Assembly (NCBI RefSeq): GCF_050219315.1
Contig: NZ_CP116939.1
Coordinates: 992,001-1,056,000 of the forward strand
Reading direction: 5' to 3'
Length of the DNA stretch: 64,000 bases
DNA from: Megasphaera_A sueciensis
GTDB lineage: Bacteria > Bacillota > Negativicutes > Veillonellales > Megasphaeraceae
This document shows positions 16,634 to 25,421 of the stretch, one piece after another; position 1 is the stretch's first letter, and every line of letters starts with the position of its first letter. Both the position numbers and the translations under genes were made by a program. Below the pieces are notes generated by a model. That model did not search any database. It worked only from the letters and a program-made list of their open reading frames with translations, and was not told where the DNA came from.

Positions 16634-18079
16634 TTATTTAATTCGATGGAAAAAAATATCTGACACTTTAGGCTCCATACGCAAAGTAAATCCACTAATA
16701 TCCCCTGTATCTGTATTAGTTAAAAAAGTTAATGGTATTGTATATATATTAGTATCTTCTTTTATTTTTTCTACACTAAATGTATCGTAATGAAAATGCT
16801 TCATTGGACAATGCCGTACACACCGTTCATCCAACTCCAATTCATTTTTGTTCATCCGTATTGTAAATTCTCCGTATGCAGGATTAGAATAAATACCTTC
16901 ATAATCTTGCAATAAATGAGATGGTTTTGTCTCTTTTACACATCTTTTAGGCATATAGTTAAACTCAAGCTGATGATATATCTCTTCTTGGTTTTTTCCC
17001 CCTCGATGAATATAAAATGAAAGCCAATCTTGTTGTGGGATTCCCAAAAAATAATCTAATAATAATCCCTGTAATGTAAAGAAGAACGGATTTGAAGGCG
17101 TGTGCAAATTATCTATAAATACAGCACCACTATCTTCTTTGGGTACATAAAATTGAAACGCACTATATCCTTCTATCTTCCCTGTATGTTGCTGTATTTC
17201 TGTGTCATGGTACATTAAAATTCTCCACCCCAATCCATATCCAATAGCGGTTCCCATTTTTAAATGTGGATAATTCATTATAATTTGTGGTGTATGCATA
17301 TCCCGAAACAATGAAGAGGAAAGTAATTGTTTCCCTTGCCATTGACCATTTTGCATGTGCATCCTAACCCATGTACACATATCCTGAATTGTACTCATTA
17401 CAGAACCACAAGGACCTGCCATATCAATTTTCCAAGGAGATATTACTTTTAACTTATGATCCCATAAATGCGGCATAGCCATATGTCCTGACTTATATGC
17501 GTCAGAAAGATGACAATAGGTATGTTTCATCTCTAACGGATCAAAAATTTCTTCTTTTAAAATAGTTTCCCATGTTTTTCCTGTTACCATTTCCATAATT
17601 CCGCCTAAAGCCACATACATAACATTACTATATTGAGCAAGTGTACGAAACGCTACATTGGGTTGCATATATTTCAATCGATATACAAATTCTTTTCTAC
17701 TAATAGAATCATTTGGCCATGTACCATCATGCCCAGCAACACCAGTACGATGGCAAAGCATATCCCGAATAGTAACCATTTGTGAAGCTTTTTCATCATA
17801 TAAAGCAAACCCAGGTATGTACGTATGAATAGGTACATCAATATCTAATATTCCCTGATCCATCAAACGCATAATAGCAAATGCCGTCATTGATTTTGTA
17901 CAAGAACCAATTCCACTGACCGTCTCTAATGTAAAAGGAATATGTTTTTCTATATTTTCATATCCAAAATGAAAATAAAAACTTTTACCCTTATCTATAA
18001 TTGCTATCGCACACCCTGGGATATGATAATAATCCATTACATTATGAATCGCTGCCATTAAAAAATTATATTTATTCAT
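16634..18079 (-). CDS. Serine hydrolase of the beta-lactamase / class C PBP family
   Basis: A 481-aa protein with the three active-site motifs of penicillin-recognising enzymes: SxxK at S59-K62 (SCTK), YxN at Y150-N152 (YSN) and HTG at 298-300. The extra C-terminal domain (about 360-481) is predicted to be beta-rich. No signal peptide is visible, so the enzyme is probably cytoplasmic. That argues against a peptidoglycan carboxypeptidase and for a peptidase or esterase; some cytoplasmic relatives are D-stereospecific aminopeptidases. It sits 40 nt after oppF in the same direction, so it likely hydrolyses what the transporter brings in. Substrate is unproven. Confidence 0.85.
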   Translation of the reverse strand: MNKYNFLMAAIHNVMDYYHIPGCAIAIIDKGKSFYFHFGYENIEKHIPFTLETVSGIGSCTKSMTAFAIMRLMDQGILDIDVPIHTYIPGFALYDEKASQMVTIRDMLCHRTGVAGHDGTWPNDSISRKEFVYRLKYMQPNVAFRTLAQYSNVMYVALGGIMEMVTGKTWETILKEEIFDPLEMKHTYCHLSDAYKSGHMAMPHLWDHKLKVISPWKIDMAGPCGSVMSTIQDMCTWVRMHMQNGQWQGKQLLSSSLFRDMHTPQIIMNYPHLKMGTAIGYGLGWRILMYHDTEIQQHTGKIEGYSAFQFYVPKEDSGAVFIDNLHTPSNPFFFTLQGLLLDYFLGIPQQDWLSFYIHRGGKNQEEIYHQLEFNYMPKRCVKETKPSHLLQDYEGIYSNPAYGEFTIRMNKNELELDERCVRHCPMKHFHYDTFSVEKIKEDTNIYTIPLTFLTNTDTGDISGFTLRMEPKVSDIFFHRIK

Positions 18080-18119
18080 TATACTACCCTTCTAAATTTT
18101 TTATTATTACTTTATACGA

Positions 18120-19097
18120 TTACTCTTCCGGATAAAAACAAGCAACACTACGATTTTTATCAAAAAGAGTAAGCTCAGGACGCATCTTTCTGCACTTTTC
18201 ACAAGTTTTAGGACAACGTGGTGCAAAACGACATCCAGAAGGAAGATCAATTGGACTAGGTATTTCTCCTTTAATAGCATATTTTCGCGAGCGGTAATCA
18301 GGATTAACCAATGGAGCCGCTTTAATTAAAATATCTGTATATGGATGCGCTGGATGTTCATACAGATCCTTCGTTGTTCCTATTTCTACAATACTTCCTA
18401 AATACATAACAGCAACTTTATCCGCTATATACCTTACCATTCTCATATCATGTGATATAAAAAGCATCGTGAGACAAAGTTTTTCCTGTAATTCTAACAA
18501 AAGATTAACAATTTGTGCCTGTATAGATACATCTAATGCTGACAAAGGTTCATCAGCAATTAAAAAGGAAGGATTCATCGCTAATGCTCTCGCAATGTTA
18601 ACACGTTGCCTTTGTCCGCCAGAAAGTTGCGTCGGTTTACGATCTAACGCTTCCGTCCCCATTCCAACATAATTTAAAACATGTAATGCTTTAGCTTCAC
18701 GTTCTGTCCGAGAACATAGATGATGCACGCTAAAAACCTCGTAAAGCATTTGACGTACTGTCATAACGGGATTTAAAGAGGATTGTGGATCCTGAAAAAT
18801 CATTTGTAATTCAGAACGAATTTTATTCTTATTGCTTTTATCTTGTAAGTTTTTACCATTAAACATCAAAGATCCTTTATCGGGTGTATATAGCAACGCC
18901 AATGTTTTCGCCAGTGTACTCTTACCACACCCCGACTCTCCCACTAAAGCAAGTGTTTCCCCCTTCTGTATTTTAAAGGATACATTATCTACAGCACATA
19001 CAGTTTTAGCTTTTTTATGTTGTAGAATCTCAAATATATTTTGTTTAATAGGAAATTCTTTTACTACGTTACTAATTTCATAAATAGGCATTTCCAT
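18120..19097 (-). CDS. oppF: Oligopeptide ABC transporter ATP-binding protein OppF-like
   Basis: A 325-aa ABC ATPase with Walker A GESGCGKST, Q-loop MIFQDPQSSLNP, signature LSGGQRQR, Walker B LIADEP and the H-loop Ser-His. The C-terminal oligopeptide extension (about 230-325) ends in PSGCRFAPRCPKTCEKC. Four Cys there match the Fe-S or metal-binding cluster reported for Opp/Dpp ATPases. It pairs with OppD on the cytoplasmic face. The ribosome site GGAGGAG lies upstream of ATG at 19097. Fourth gene after oppA, oppB, oppC and oppD are counted in transcription order, i.e. the fifth of the transporter set. Confidence 0.93.
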   Translation of the reverse strand: MEMPIYEISNVVKEFPIKQNIFEILQHKKAKTVCAVDNVSFKIQKGETLALVGESGCGKSTLAKTLALLYTPDKGSLMFNGKNLQDKSNKNKIRSELQMIFQDPQSSLNPVMTVRQMLYEVFSVHHLCSRTEREAKALHVLNYVGMGTEALDRKPTQLSGGQRQRVNIARALAMNPSFLIADEPLSALDVSIQAQIVNLLLELQEKLCLTMLFISHDMRMVRYIADKVAVMYLGSIVEIGTTKDLYEHPAHPYTDILIKAAPLVNPDYRSRKYAIKGEIPSPIDLPSGCRFAPRCPKTCEKCRKMRPELTLFDKNRSVACFYPEE

Positions 19098-19133
19098 AAT
19101 TTATCTCCTCCTCCCTAAAACTTTAACAATATT

Positions 19134-20138
19134 TTATATTGGATATTCTAAAATTGAAGGGAGCTCTCGAAGTTTATCAATATGAATACAACAACTATAA
19201 TGATGTGGAAACGGTTGCTGACATATTGGATGTTTTTCCTTACATTGCTTTGTAACATATTCACAACGAGGGGAAAATGGACATCCTACAATAGGATCAG
19301 ATAAATTGGGAGGAACTCCCATAATTGGCAATAATTTTTCTCTTTGATCTTGATATAAAGGAAGCGACTTCATTAACCCATATGTATATGGATGACTTGG
19401 ATGATAAAATAAATCATGTGCAGACGCTTGTTCCACAATTCTTCCAGCATACATAACCGCAATAGAATCACACATGGCTGATGCTACCCCCAAATCATGT
19501 GTCACTAAAATCAAACTCATATCTAGTTCATGAATCAGTTGCAACAACAATTTAATGATTTGATCTTGAATTGTCACATCTAAAGCAGTAGTAGGTTCAT
19601 CCGCTAACAACAATTTGGGATTAGGTGCTAAAGCAATAGCAATCATAGCACGTTGACGCATTCCCCCAGATAATTGATGAGGATAAAAAGCAAGTCTCAT
19701 TTCTGGCGAAGAAATTTCTACACGTTTCAATAATTCAATAGAACGCATTTTTATTTCTTTTTTATTTAAGTGCAAGCCTATCATTGCTTCTGCCATTTGT
19801 TCTCCAATTGTTGTAACTGGATTTAAGGCATTCATTGGTTCTTGAAAAATCATAGAAATCTGATTCCCTCGTATGGAAGTCAATTCTTTTTCCGACATTT
19901 GCAATATATTTTTCCCTTTATATAAAATTTGTCCTCTGACATTATAACCACCCTCTTGCACTAAACCAATGATGGAGCGGCATGTTGAACTTTTCCCACA
20001 TCCAGATTCACCAACTAATCCTAGTACTTCACCACGGTGTACATCAAAAGAAACTCCATTAACGGCCTGTACGATTTTCCCATTATTAGAAAACCACGTA
20101 TGAAGATCTTTTACCTCCAATAATTTTTCTTGATTCAT
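19134..20138 (-). CDS. oppD: Oligopeptide ABC transporter ATP-binding protein OppD-like
   Basis: A 334-aa ABC ATPase with Walker A GESGCGKSS, Q-loop MIFQEPMNALNP, signature LSGGMRQR, and Walker B LLLADEPTTALD. The C-terminal extension again carries the oligopeptide motif with clustered Cys (GCPFSPRCEYVTKQC). It energises peptide import with OppF. The gene starts 14 nt after the oppC stop and is followed by oppF with a 36-nt gap, so the two are cotranscribed. No missing motif is seen. Confidence 0.93.
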   Translation of the reverse strand: MNQEKLLEVKDLHTWFSNNGKIVQAVNGVSFDVHRGEVLGLVGESGCGKSSTCRSIIGLVQEGGYNVRGQILYKGKNILQMSEKELTSIRGNQISMIFQEPMNALNPVTTIGEQMAEAMIGLHLNKKEIKMRSIELLKRVEISSPEMRLAFYPHQLSGGMRQRAMIAIALAPNPKLLLADEPTTALDVTIQDQIIKLLLQLIHELDMSLILVTHDLGVASAMCDSIAVMYAGRIVEQASAHDLFYHPSHPYTYGLMKSLPLYQDQREKLLPIMGVPPNLSDPIVGCPFSPRCEYVTKQCKEKHPICQQPFPHHYSCCIHIDKLRELPSILEYPI

Positions 20139-20152
20139 ACCTAACTCACCAC

Positions 20153-21040
20153 CTAACTATCCTGTCGCATTAAAGAAGCTAACCCTGCGCCCAATAAAGA
20201 TAACCCACTACCAGTAATAGCTAATGCTATTCCAGGAAACGTAGAAATCCACCATGCATTCGTCATAAAAGACCTTCCATCAGAAATAATAGCTCCCCAT
20301 TCCGGTGTGGGCGGTTGTACCCCTAATCCTAAAAAGCTCATAGATGCTGCTAACAGCATACACATCATAATATCAGATACCCCATACACAATTGCACTAG
20401 AAAGTACGTTAGGCATAATATGACGAAACATAACACGTAAAGATGAGTATCCAAGTACACGTGCTGCCAACACATAATCTTGATTTTTTTCTACCAGTAC
20501 TTCACTACGTACTAATCTGGCATACTCTCTCCAGCCTACCATCCAAATAGCAATAAATAAATTTGCCACACCGGCCCCTAAAATCGTAACAATTCCAATA
20601 ATTAATACAATAAAAGGAAAAGCCGTCATAATATCTAAAATACGCATAAGTATATCATCAATCCAACCACCAAAATAACCACCGATAAGACCAATTACAC
20701 TTCCCAATAAAAATGGTACAACGGAGGCTACAACACCAATGAATAAATCTACACGTGCCCCATAAATTACACGCGTATAAATATCACGACCAAAATTATC
20801 AGTTCCAAAAAAATGTTGTATAGAAGGCGGTTGTAAAAGTTCTTTCATATTTTGCATAGTTGGATCTCCAGACGTAAAAAGACTTGGAAAAATAGCTACA
20901 ACTACAACCATGAAAAGAACTACTATACCAATACGTAAAGACCAATTTCGTTTAGGTTGAAAAAATTTTTCTATATTTTTTTTACAATCTAAATCATCAG
21001 AAATAGAACTAATTAAATAAAGTCGTTCTTCCTTAGTCAT
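20153..21040 (-). CDS. oppC: Peptide ABC transporter permease OppC-like
   Basis: A 295-aa permease: a cytoplasmic N-terminus (about 1-35), TM1, a short external region with the conserved HFFGTDNFGRDIYTRVIYG motif, then five more helices. The EAA-type coupling loop (ARVLGYSSLRVMFRHIMPN) contacts the ATPases. This is the OppC/DppC architecture; OppB is its partner. The ribosome site AAAGGAA lies upstream of ATG, and the spacing to oppB is 20 nt. Length is standard. Confidence 0.93.
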   Translation of the reverse strand: MTKEERLYLISSISDDLDCKKNIEKFFQPKRNWSLRIGIVVLFMVVVVAIFPSLFTSGDPTMQNMKELLQPPSIQHFFGTDNFGRDIYTRVIYGARVDLFIGVVASVVPFLLGSVIGLIGGYFGGWIDDILMRILDIMTAFPFIVLIIGIVTILGAGVANLFIAIWMVGWREYARLVRSEVLVEKNQDYVLAARVLGYSSLRVMFRHIMPNVLSSAIVYGVSDIMMCMLLAASMSFLGLGVQPPTPEWGAIISDGRSFMTNAWWISTFPGIALAITGSGLSLLGAGLASLMRQDS

Positions 21041-21060
21041 CGCTTATCATATTCCTTTCA

Positions 21061-22008
21061 TTAGTTTAACTTAACCCGTGGATCCAATAGAGAATAACAT
21101 ATATCTGTAATTAAAGTAATAAACATAACCATAACGGAAAATAATAATACAGTACACTGAACAACTGGATAATCCCGTGTTAAAACACCATTAATTAGTA
21201 ATTGCCCTATTCCGGGAAGAGCAAATACTGTTTCAATAACGACACTGCTCCCCATCATATACGCAATTCGCATCGCCAATAATGTCGATGATGAAATCAT
21301 TACATTTTTTAAAATATATCGTCTTGCTATTCGCGAAGAGGTAATACCTTTTGCTTTGGCAAAATCCACATAATCTTTTTGCATTACAATTCCAATGCCG
21401 GATTGCATATTTCTTACCATCATTGCTACAGAACTAATGCATCCCGCTCCTGCTGGCAGTATCATGCTTTTAAGATGCATCGGCCATCCTGTTCCCCAAC
21501 CACCAACGGGGAAAATGCCACATTTCAATGATAGAAAAAACAAAAGGAGAATACCAACCCAAAATTCTGGTAAAGATAATAAGATTAAGCACACTGTAGA
21601 AATGCCTTTTCCAATACTACGCCGTTGCCAAATTCCAGCAAAATATCCCAATGGTACAGAAATAAAAATTGTAAATATCGTAGTAATGGCAACATAAGTA
21701 GCCGTTACTATAAAACGTTCCTTAAAAATATCCAAAACGGGTTTATTCATAAAAATTGAATTCCCTAAGTGAAGCGTAAATATTCCCTTTATAAAAAGAC
21801 AATATTGCACAATTAATGGTTGATTCAATCCTAGTTTTTCCCTCATAGCGGTAACAGCAACTGAATCATTTGCCATTTTATCTCCTAACATGTTAACCGC
21901 TGGATCTCCTGGAATTAAATGCATGCTAAAAAAAATTATTATAGTTACAACAAACAATACAGGTATCATTTGTAGCAGCCGCCTAAAAATATACGATAAT
22001 AACTGCAT
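21061..22008 (-). CDS. oppB: Peptide ABC transporter permease OppB-like
   Basis: A 315-aa permease with six transmembrane helices. TM1 (YIFRRLLQMIPVLFVVTIIIF) and the following HLIPGDPAVNMLG motif are diagnostic of OppB/DppB; the coupling loop is DFAKAKGITSSRIARRYILKN. A GTG at 22023 would add five residues, but the ATG at 22008 has AAGGGAG directly upstream and gives the usual N-terminus, so it is preferred. It is separated from oppA by a 14-bp hairpin, which may lower its expression relative to the binding protein. Confidence 0.93.
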   Translation of the reverse strand: MQLLSYIFRRLLQMIPVLFVVTIIIFFSMHLIPGDPAVNMLGDKMANDSVAVTAMREKLGLNQPLIVQYCLFIKGIFTLHLGNSIFMNKPVLDIFKERFIVTATYVAITTIFTIFISVPLGYFAGIWQRRSIGKGISTVCLILLSLPEFWVGILLLFFLSLKCGIFPVGGWGTGWPMHLKSMILPAGAGCISSVAMMVRNMQSGIGIVMQKDYVDFAKAKGITSSRIARRYILKNVMISSSTLLAMRIAYMMGSSVVIETVFALPGIGQLLINGVLTRDYPVVQCTVLLFSVMVMFITLITDICYSLLDPRVKLN

Positions 22009-22039
22009 ATATCTCCCTTCCACAACATCACGTTGTTCA

Positions 22040-22071
22040 AAGAGAAGATTATATATTTATAATCTTCTCTT
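22040..22071 (-). terminator. Hairpin between oppA and oppB
   Basis: A 14-bp stem (AAGAGAAGATTATA with its complement, 4-nt loop) without a long U-run. Such intercistronic hairpins often stabilise the upstream mRNA or partly terminate, giving more binding protein than permease (inference). Confidence 0.6.
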
Positions 22072-22084
22072 AAAACACATTAGA

Positions 22085-23638
22085 TTATTTAGACAAATTC
22101 TCAAAATAATAATTACCTAGTGGAGTCTGTACAAAATCTTTAACTTGATCATTCATAGCAACTGCAAATGGTACATAATATAATGGAATAATTAATTGAT
22201 CATCTTGTATTAATTGCATCGATTGTCCATAAAGTTTACTCCGTTCAGCATCAGTAGTTGATAAATCAGCGTTCATAACTAATTTTTGTGCTTCTAATTG
22301 TTTTTCACCATTCCAACCTGTATGCTGGCTATCACTCATATTGCTAACACACATCAAATCCATCAATTCGGATGTATCTGTAATATCGGATGTTAACAAA
22401 GATAAAAGCATATCATAGTTTAAGGAGTTTCGACGATCTTTGAATACAGATGAATCAACTTGTTCAATATTGACATTAACTCCAATTTTTCCCCACTGTT
22501 CCTTTAACATTGTAGCAACTTGCATATCTCGTGTATTACCTGATGCAACTAAAAAATCAATTGATAAATTTGTTGCTCCTGCTTCCGATAAAAGTTGTTT
22601 CGCTTTTTCAGGATTATAATCACGCGACGTAATATTGCCATCAAAATGCGGAGCTGACGGAGAAATAAAAGTATTAGCAATTTTAGCATGTCCAAAGAAC
22701 ACTGCATCAATAATAGACTGGCGGTCCACACCATATGCCAATGCCTGCCGAACACGTATATCAGCAAATTTAGGATTTTTATAATTAAAAGAGATATAAT
22801 CAGCTTCTGTTGAAGGAATCATATCCATTTTAATGCCTTGAGTCTGCTTTAACTCTTCTACGCGAGAAAAAGGAATATCACTGGCAATATCTATTTGTTT
22901 TCCTTGTAACTGCATAATTCGTGTATTATCATCAGGTACAACATTGATATCTATTTCATTAGATATAGGTTTATCCTTTTCATGATAATTAGGATTTTTC
23001 ACGAAAATCATTTTTTGTCCTTTATCCCATTCTTTTAACATATATGGACCTGTACCAATAGGTTTCTGAGCAATACCATCATTTCCGGCCTGTTCACAAT
23101 ACTTCTTAGGCATAACCGTATTCGCTGGCAAACACAGATAAGACAAAAAAGCCGATGATGGTTTTTCTAAAGTAATAACCAGTGTATCTTCATTAGGTGA
23201 TGTAATATCTTTTACATTTTTCATTGTAAACTGCCATGATCCAGATTTAGTATCACGAATACGTGTTAACGAATAAATCCAATCAGCTGCAGTTACTTTT
23301 TCTCCATCTGAAAATTTAACGTCTGGTTTTAAAGAAAAAGTATAGGTCAGTCCGTCTGCACTAACTGTCCATTTATCAGCTAAACAGGGCTCAATCTTTT
23401 TCCCTGATTTATCTGCCTTTACAAGCCCTTCCGTAACTAAGTTCATCATCCACAAATCATCATTATGAACTGCCATCATCGGATCTAATGTTTTAGAATC
23501 ATTTGCCCGTGCCATAATGATTTTTTCATTTGACGATTCTTGTTCAGATTGATTTCCTCCACAACCACTACAAAACATTGCTACCATCATAAAAATAGCA
23601 ATGACAAAAAAATAACTTTTTTTCCACTTAATTTTCAT
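22085..23638 (-). CDS. oppA: Peptide-binding lipoprotein of the Opp/Dpp ABC transporter
   Basis: A 517-aa family 5 extracellular solute-binding protein. The signal peptide ends in a lipobox-like CSGC with the lipidated Cys at residue 26 (the -3 residue is Cys, not the usual Leu). Family motifs are TYTFSLKPDVKFSDGEKVTAADW near 95-115, GTGPYMLKEW near 195, and RVRQALAYGVDRQSI near 310. It captures a peptide outside the cell and delivers it to OppBC. It is the promoter-proximal gene, with ribosome site GAGGAG. Opp-family binding proteins also bind nickel, haem or murein peptides, so the ligand is open. Confidence 0.92.
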   Translation of the reverse strand: MKIKWKKSYFFVIAIFMMVAMFCSGCGGNQSEQESSNEKIIMARANDSKTLDPMMAVHNDDLWMMNLVTEGLVKADKSGKKIEPCLADKWTVSADGLTYTFSLKPDVKFSDGEKVTAADWIYSLTRIRDTKSGSWQFTMKNVKDITSPNEDTLVITLEKPSSAFLSYLCLPANTVMPKKYCEQAGNDGIAQKPIGTGPYMLKEWDKGQKMIFVKNPNYHEKDKPISNEIDINVVPDDNTRIMQLQGKQIDIASDIPFSRVEELKQTQGIKMDMIPSTEADYISFNYKNPKFADIRVRQALAYGVDRQSIIDAVFFGHAKIANTFISPSAPHFDGNITSRDYNPEKAKQLLSEAGATNLSIDFLVASGNTRDMQVATMLKEQWGKIGVNVNIEQVDSSVFKDRRNSLNYDMLLSLLTSDITDTSELMDLMCVSNMSDSQHTGWNGEKQLEAQKLVMNADLSTTDAERSKLYGQSMQLIQDDQLIIPLYYVPFAVAMNDQVKDFVQTPLGNYYFENLSK

Positions 23639-23677
23639 AAGTTTTGTCTCTCCTCTCGTTTTATTACAAACACAAAA

Positions 23678-23702
23678 AGCCGTATACTTTTTGTATACGG
23701 CT
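23678..23702 (-). terminator. Terminator-like hairpin in the oppA leader
   Basis: On the minus strand AGCCGTATAC pairs perfectly with GTATACGGCT across an AAAAA loop and runs into a short U-run, about 40 nt upstream of the oppA start and downstream of its promoter. It is either an attenuator or an operator-like dyad. Confidence 0.6.
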
Positions 23703-23728
23703 TCGTATTTGTAATTTTATTTTCATTC

Positions 23729-23757
23729 ATTTTATTATAAATTATTTTAATTGTCAA
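23729..23757 (-). promoter_or_regulatory. Sigma-A-type promoter of the opp operon
   Basis: On the minus strand: -35 TTGACA (plus 23752-23757), 17-bp spacer, -10 TAAAAT (plus 23729-23734). It sits in a very AT-rich region; 23758-23957 has no gene. Confidence 0.7.
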
Positions 23758-23957
23758 TGCTATTTTTTCAATAAATTGAAATATTTAATTAAAAAAACAA
23801 TGTTTTTTTAATTAATTCATTGATTATAAATAATAAAATTATATTTAGTGTGCTTAGTATATATACAATAGTCAACAAAAAGTAAATACTTATCTTAAAA
23901 TTTCACACACTATTAAAAACAAGAAACTTTCTCAATGCTGTTTTGGAATTATATAAT

Positions 23958-24412
23958 TTAAGTTCCAAATACCATACCTGCCAATATCTCTAATACCTTT
24001 TCACTGTGTTTGCGACAGTACCCTTCCGAACAATTCACACAGGATGCCGTCATTTTCCATGACATTTCTTTTATATATTTATTGCAAATAATTGCATGAT
24101 CCGTTTTATTTAATGCCTCCAATGATCTGTTCAAGCGATTCATGGCGGGTTCTTTCTCCGCAAGTTCTGTCCGAAGTGCAGCAATCTTGTTTGGAATTTT
24201 CTCTTTCTTGAAATATTCCTGTTCTTGCTGACTTAGATCACTACCACTGCCTCCGGGTGCAAAAGATAAAGATGGAATTTTGGTGCCGCATTTAGTGGCA
24301 GCATGGCTTCATAATTAGCAATATTCGCCTTCACGTTTTCTATATATGTCATCTACTCCTGATAGTGTTGTAGATAGTATTTTATTACCGCTACATTTTT
24401 ACTACGATCCAT
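23958..24412 (-). pseudogene. Broken phage late-transcription regulator (DUF1492/ArpU-like)
   Basis: The start ATG at 24412 (MDRSKNVAVIKYYLQHYQE, ribosome site AGGAG) runs into an in-frame TAG at 24353-24355. The same frame resumes as MTYIENVKANIANYEAML, then a one-base loss near 24276-24281 shifts to SLSFAPGGSGSDLSQQEQEYF. The end is sigma-70 region 4-like (SEGYCRKHSEKVLEILAGM). Intact relatives, about 150 aa, are phage regulators preceding packaging genes (from memory). With one nonsense and one frameshift lesion, the gene is dead. Confidence 0.7.
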
Positions 24413-24578
24413 GCCCTATTGTCTCCTGCTGTTATAATGAAACAATGTCAATCAGTTCCCCCGGTTATCTCTCTTGATCAAATTTTTAAGTTATAGCATG
24501 CTAAACGAGGTATATAATACTTTCCCCCATATTTTGTCTATATGAAATATAAATAAAAATGGTTAAAATAAGAAAGTT

Positions 24579-24749
24579 TTAATTTTGTAGTATCTTTGTT
24601 TGATGAAGTCCTTCTGCTTTTCCTTTATCATAAGCCCTGTATGCTACGACAACTACAAGCGCAGCTAAATCCATTTTCCCAATAGATATATATTTTAATT
24701 CGTCCATTGTATTAAATATTATTGTTTCAATTTCGCTTTTTTTAGTCAT
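24579..24749 (-). CDS. Small hypothetical protein (56 aa), prophage remnant
   Basis: This short frame has an excellent ribosome site (AAAGGAG, 8 nt before ATG). The product starts MTKKSEIETIIFNTMDELKY and continues through a moderately hydrophobic helix (DLAALVVVVAYRAYDKGKAEG). No family is recognised. It sits between the small terminase subunit and the broken late regulator, on the same strand. The ribosome site is the main evidence that it is real. Confidence 0.6.
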   Translation of the reverse strand: MTKKSEIETIIFNTMDELKYISIGKMDLAALVVVVAYRAYDKGKAEGLHQTKILQN

Positions 24750-24867
24750 AATTCAGTCTCCTTTGTAATTATTTTGTATAAACACAAAACGGAATTGACA
24801 ACTTTATGTTATCAATCCTGTTATACTAGGTATATTAATGTATAAACATACAATAATCATCAAACTA

Positions 24868-25365
24868 TCAATGCTTTTGCTTTGATTCTAATTCCGCAAT
24901 ACGCTTATCAGCATCTTCATCACTCATATTGCATACATTGATGGGACCGCCATCTTTACCGGTAATCTCCGTTTCCTGCTTATCACGCCATTTATCCCGC
25001 TTACGATTCTTAAGCCAGAATATCTGTGCCGTTGGATTAGGCTGCACAACTTTATGTACAACCTTTGTTATTACTAATTTGCCGTCTTTACCCGGCTCTT
25101 TCGTTGTTTCGTCATATTCCCAACCACAGGCAGCTTTATGTAATGCATTTTCTACTTGCCAATCAGCTACATCCTTGGATTCTTTTAGGACCTGCGCTAT
25201 CTGCGGAAATCTGACCTTCCATTCATAAAATGTCCGATCACCAATCTGCATATTCTCGGCTATCTGTTCATCCGTCAGTCCATCACGCGCCCAGCCTTGG
25301 ACACGTAATAGTCCTTCATTCGTCAGCCATTTCTCGTATTTTCCTTTACGTCCTGCTTTCACCAT
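24868..25365 (-). CDS. terS: Phage terminase small subunit
   Basis: About 165 aa. The N-terminal DNA-binding helix-turn-helix (GLLRVQGWARDGLTDEQIAENMQIGDRTFYEW) and the following ENALHKAACG, then AQIFWLKNRKRDKWRDK, are typical of small terminase subunits of tailed phages. The frame can be extended to 25422, but that passes through the upstream terminator, so the internal ATG at 25365 is preferred; its ribosome site is weak. Small terminases recognise phage DNA for packaging. No large terminase, portal or capsid gene follows, so it is a stranded remnant. Confidence 0.85.
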   Translation of the reverse strand: MVKAGRKGKYEKWLTNEGLLRVQGWARDGLTDEQIAENMQIGDRTFYEWKVRFPQIAQVLKESKDVADWQVENALHKAACGWEYDETTKEPGKDGKLVITKVVHKVVQPNPTAQIFWLKNRKRDKWRDKQETEITGKDGGPINVCNMSDEDADKRIAELESKQKH

Positions 25366-25392
25366 ACTATCATCTAATTTACGTACTAAAAA

Positions 25393-25412
25393 AGCACCCA
25401 TTACTGAGTGCT
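25393..25412 (-). terminator. Terminator after the 198-aa membrane protein gene
   Basis: An 8-bp stem (AGCACTCA/TGGGTGCT with one G-U) and GTAA loop is followed by six U on the minus strand. Confidence 0.75.
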
Positions 25413-25421
25413 TAATATGCA

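Noticed and set aside
23758..23957. Prophage far attachment site (copy of the tRNA-Ser 3' end)
   Set aside because: No recognisable match to the tRNA 3' end was seen here, or at 11.6-12.0 kb or 14.2 kb.
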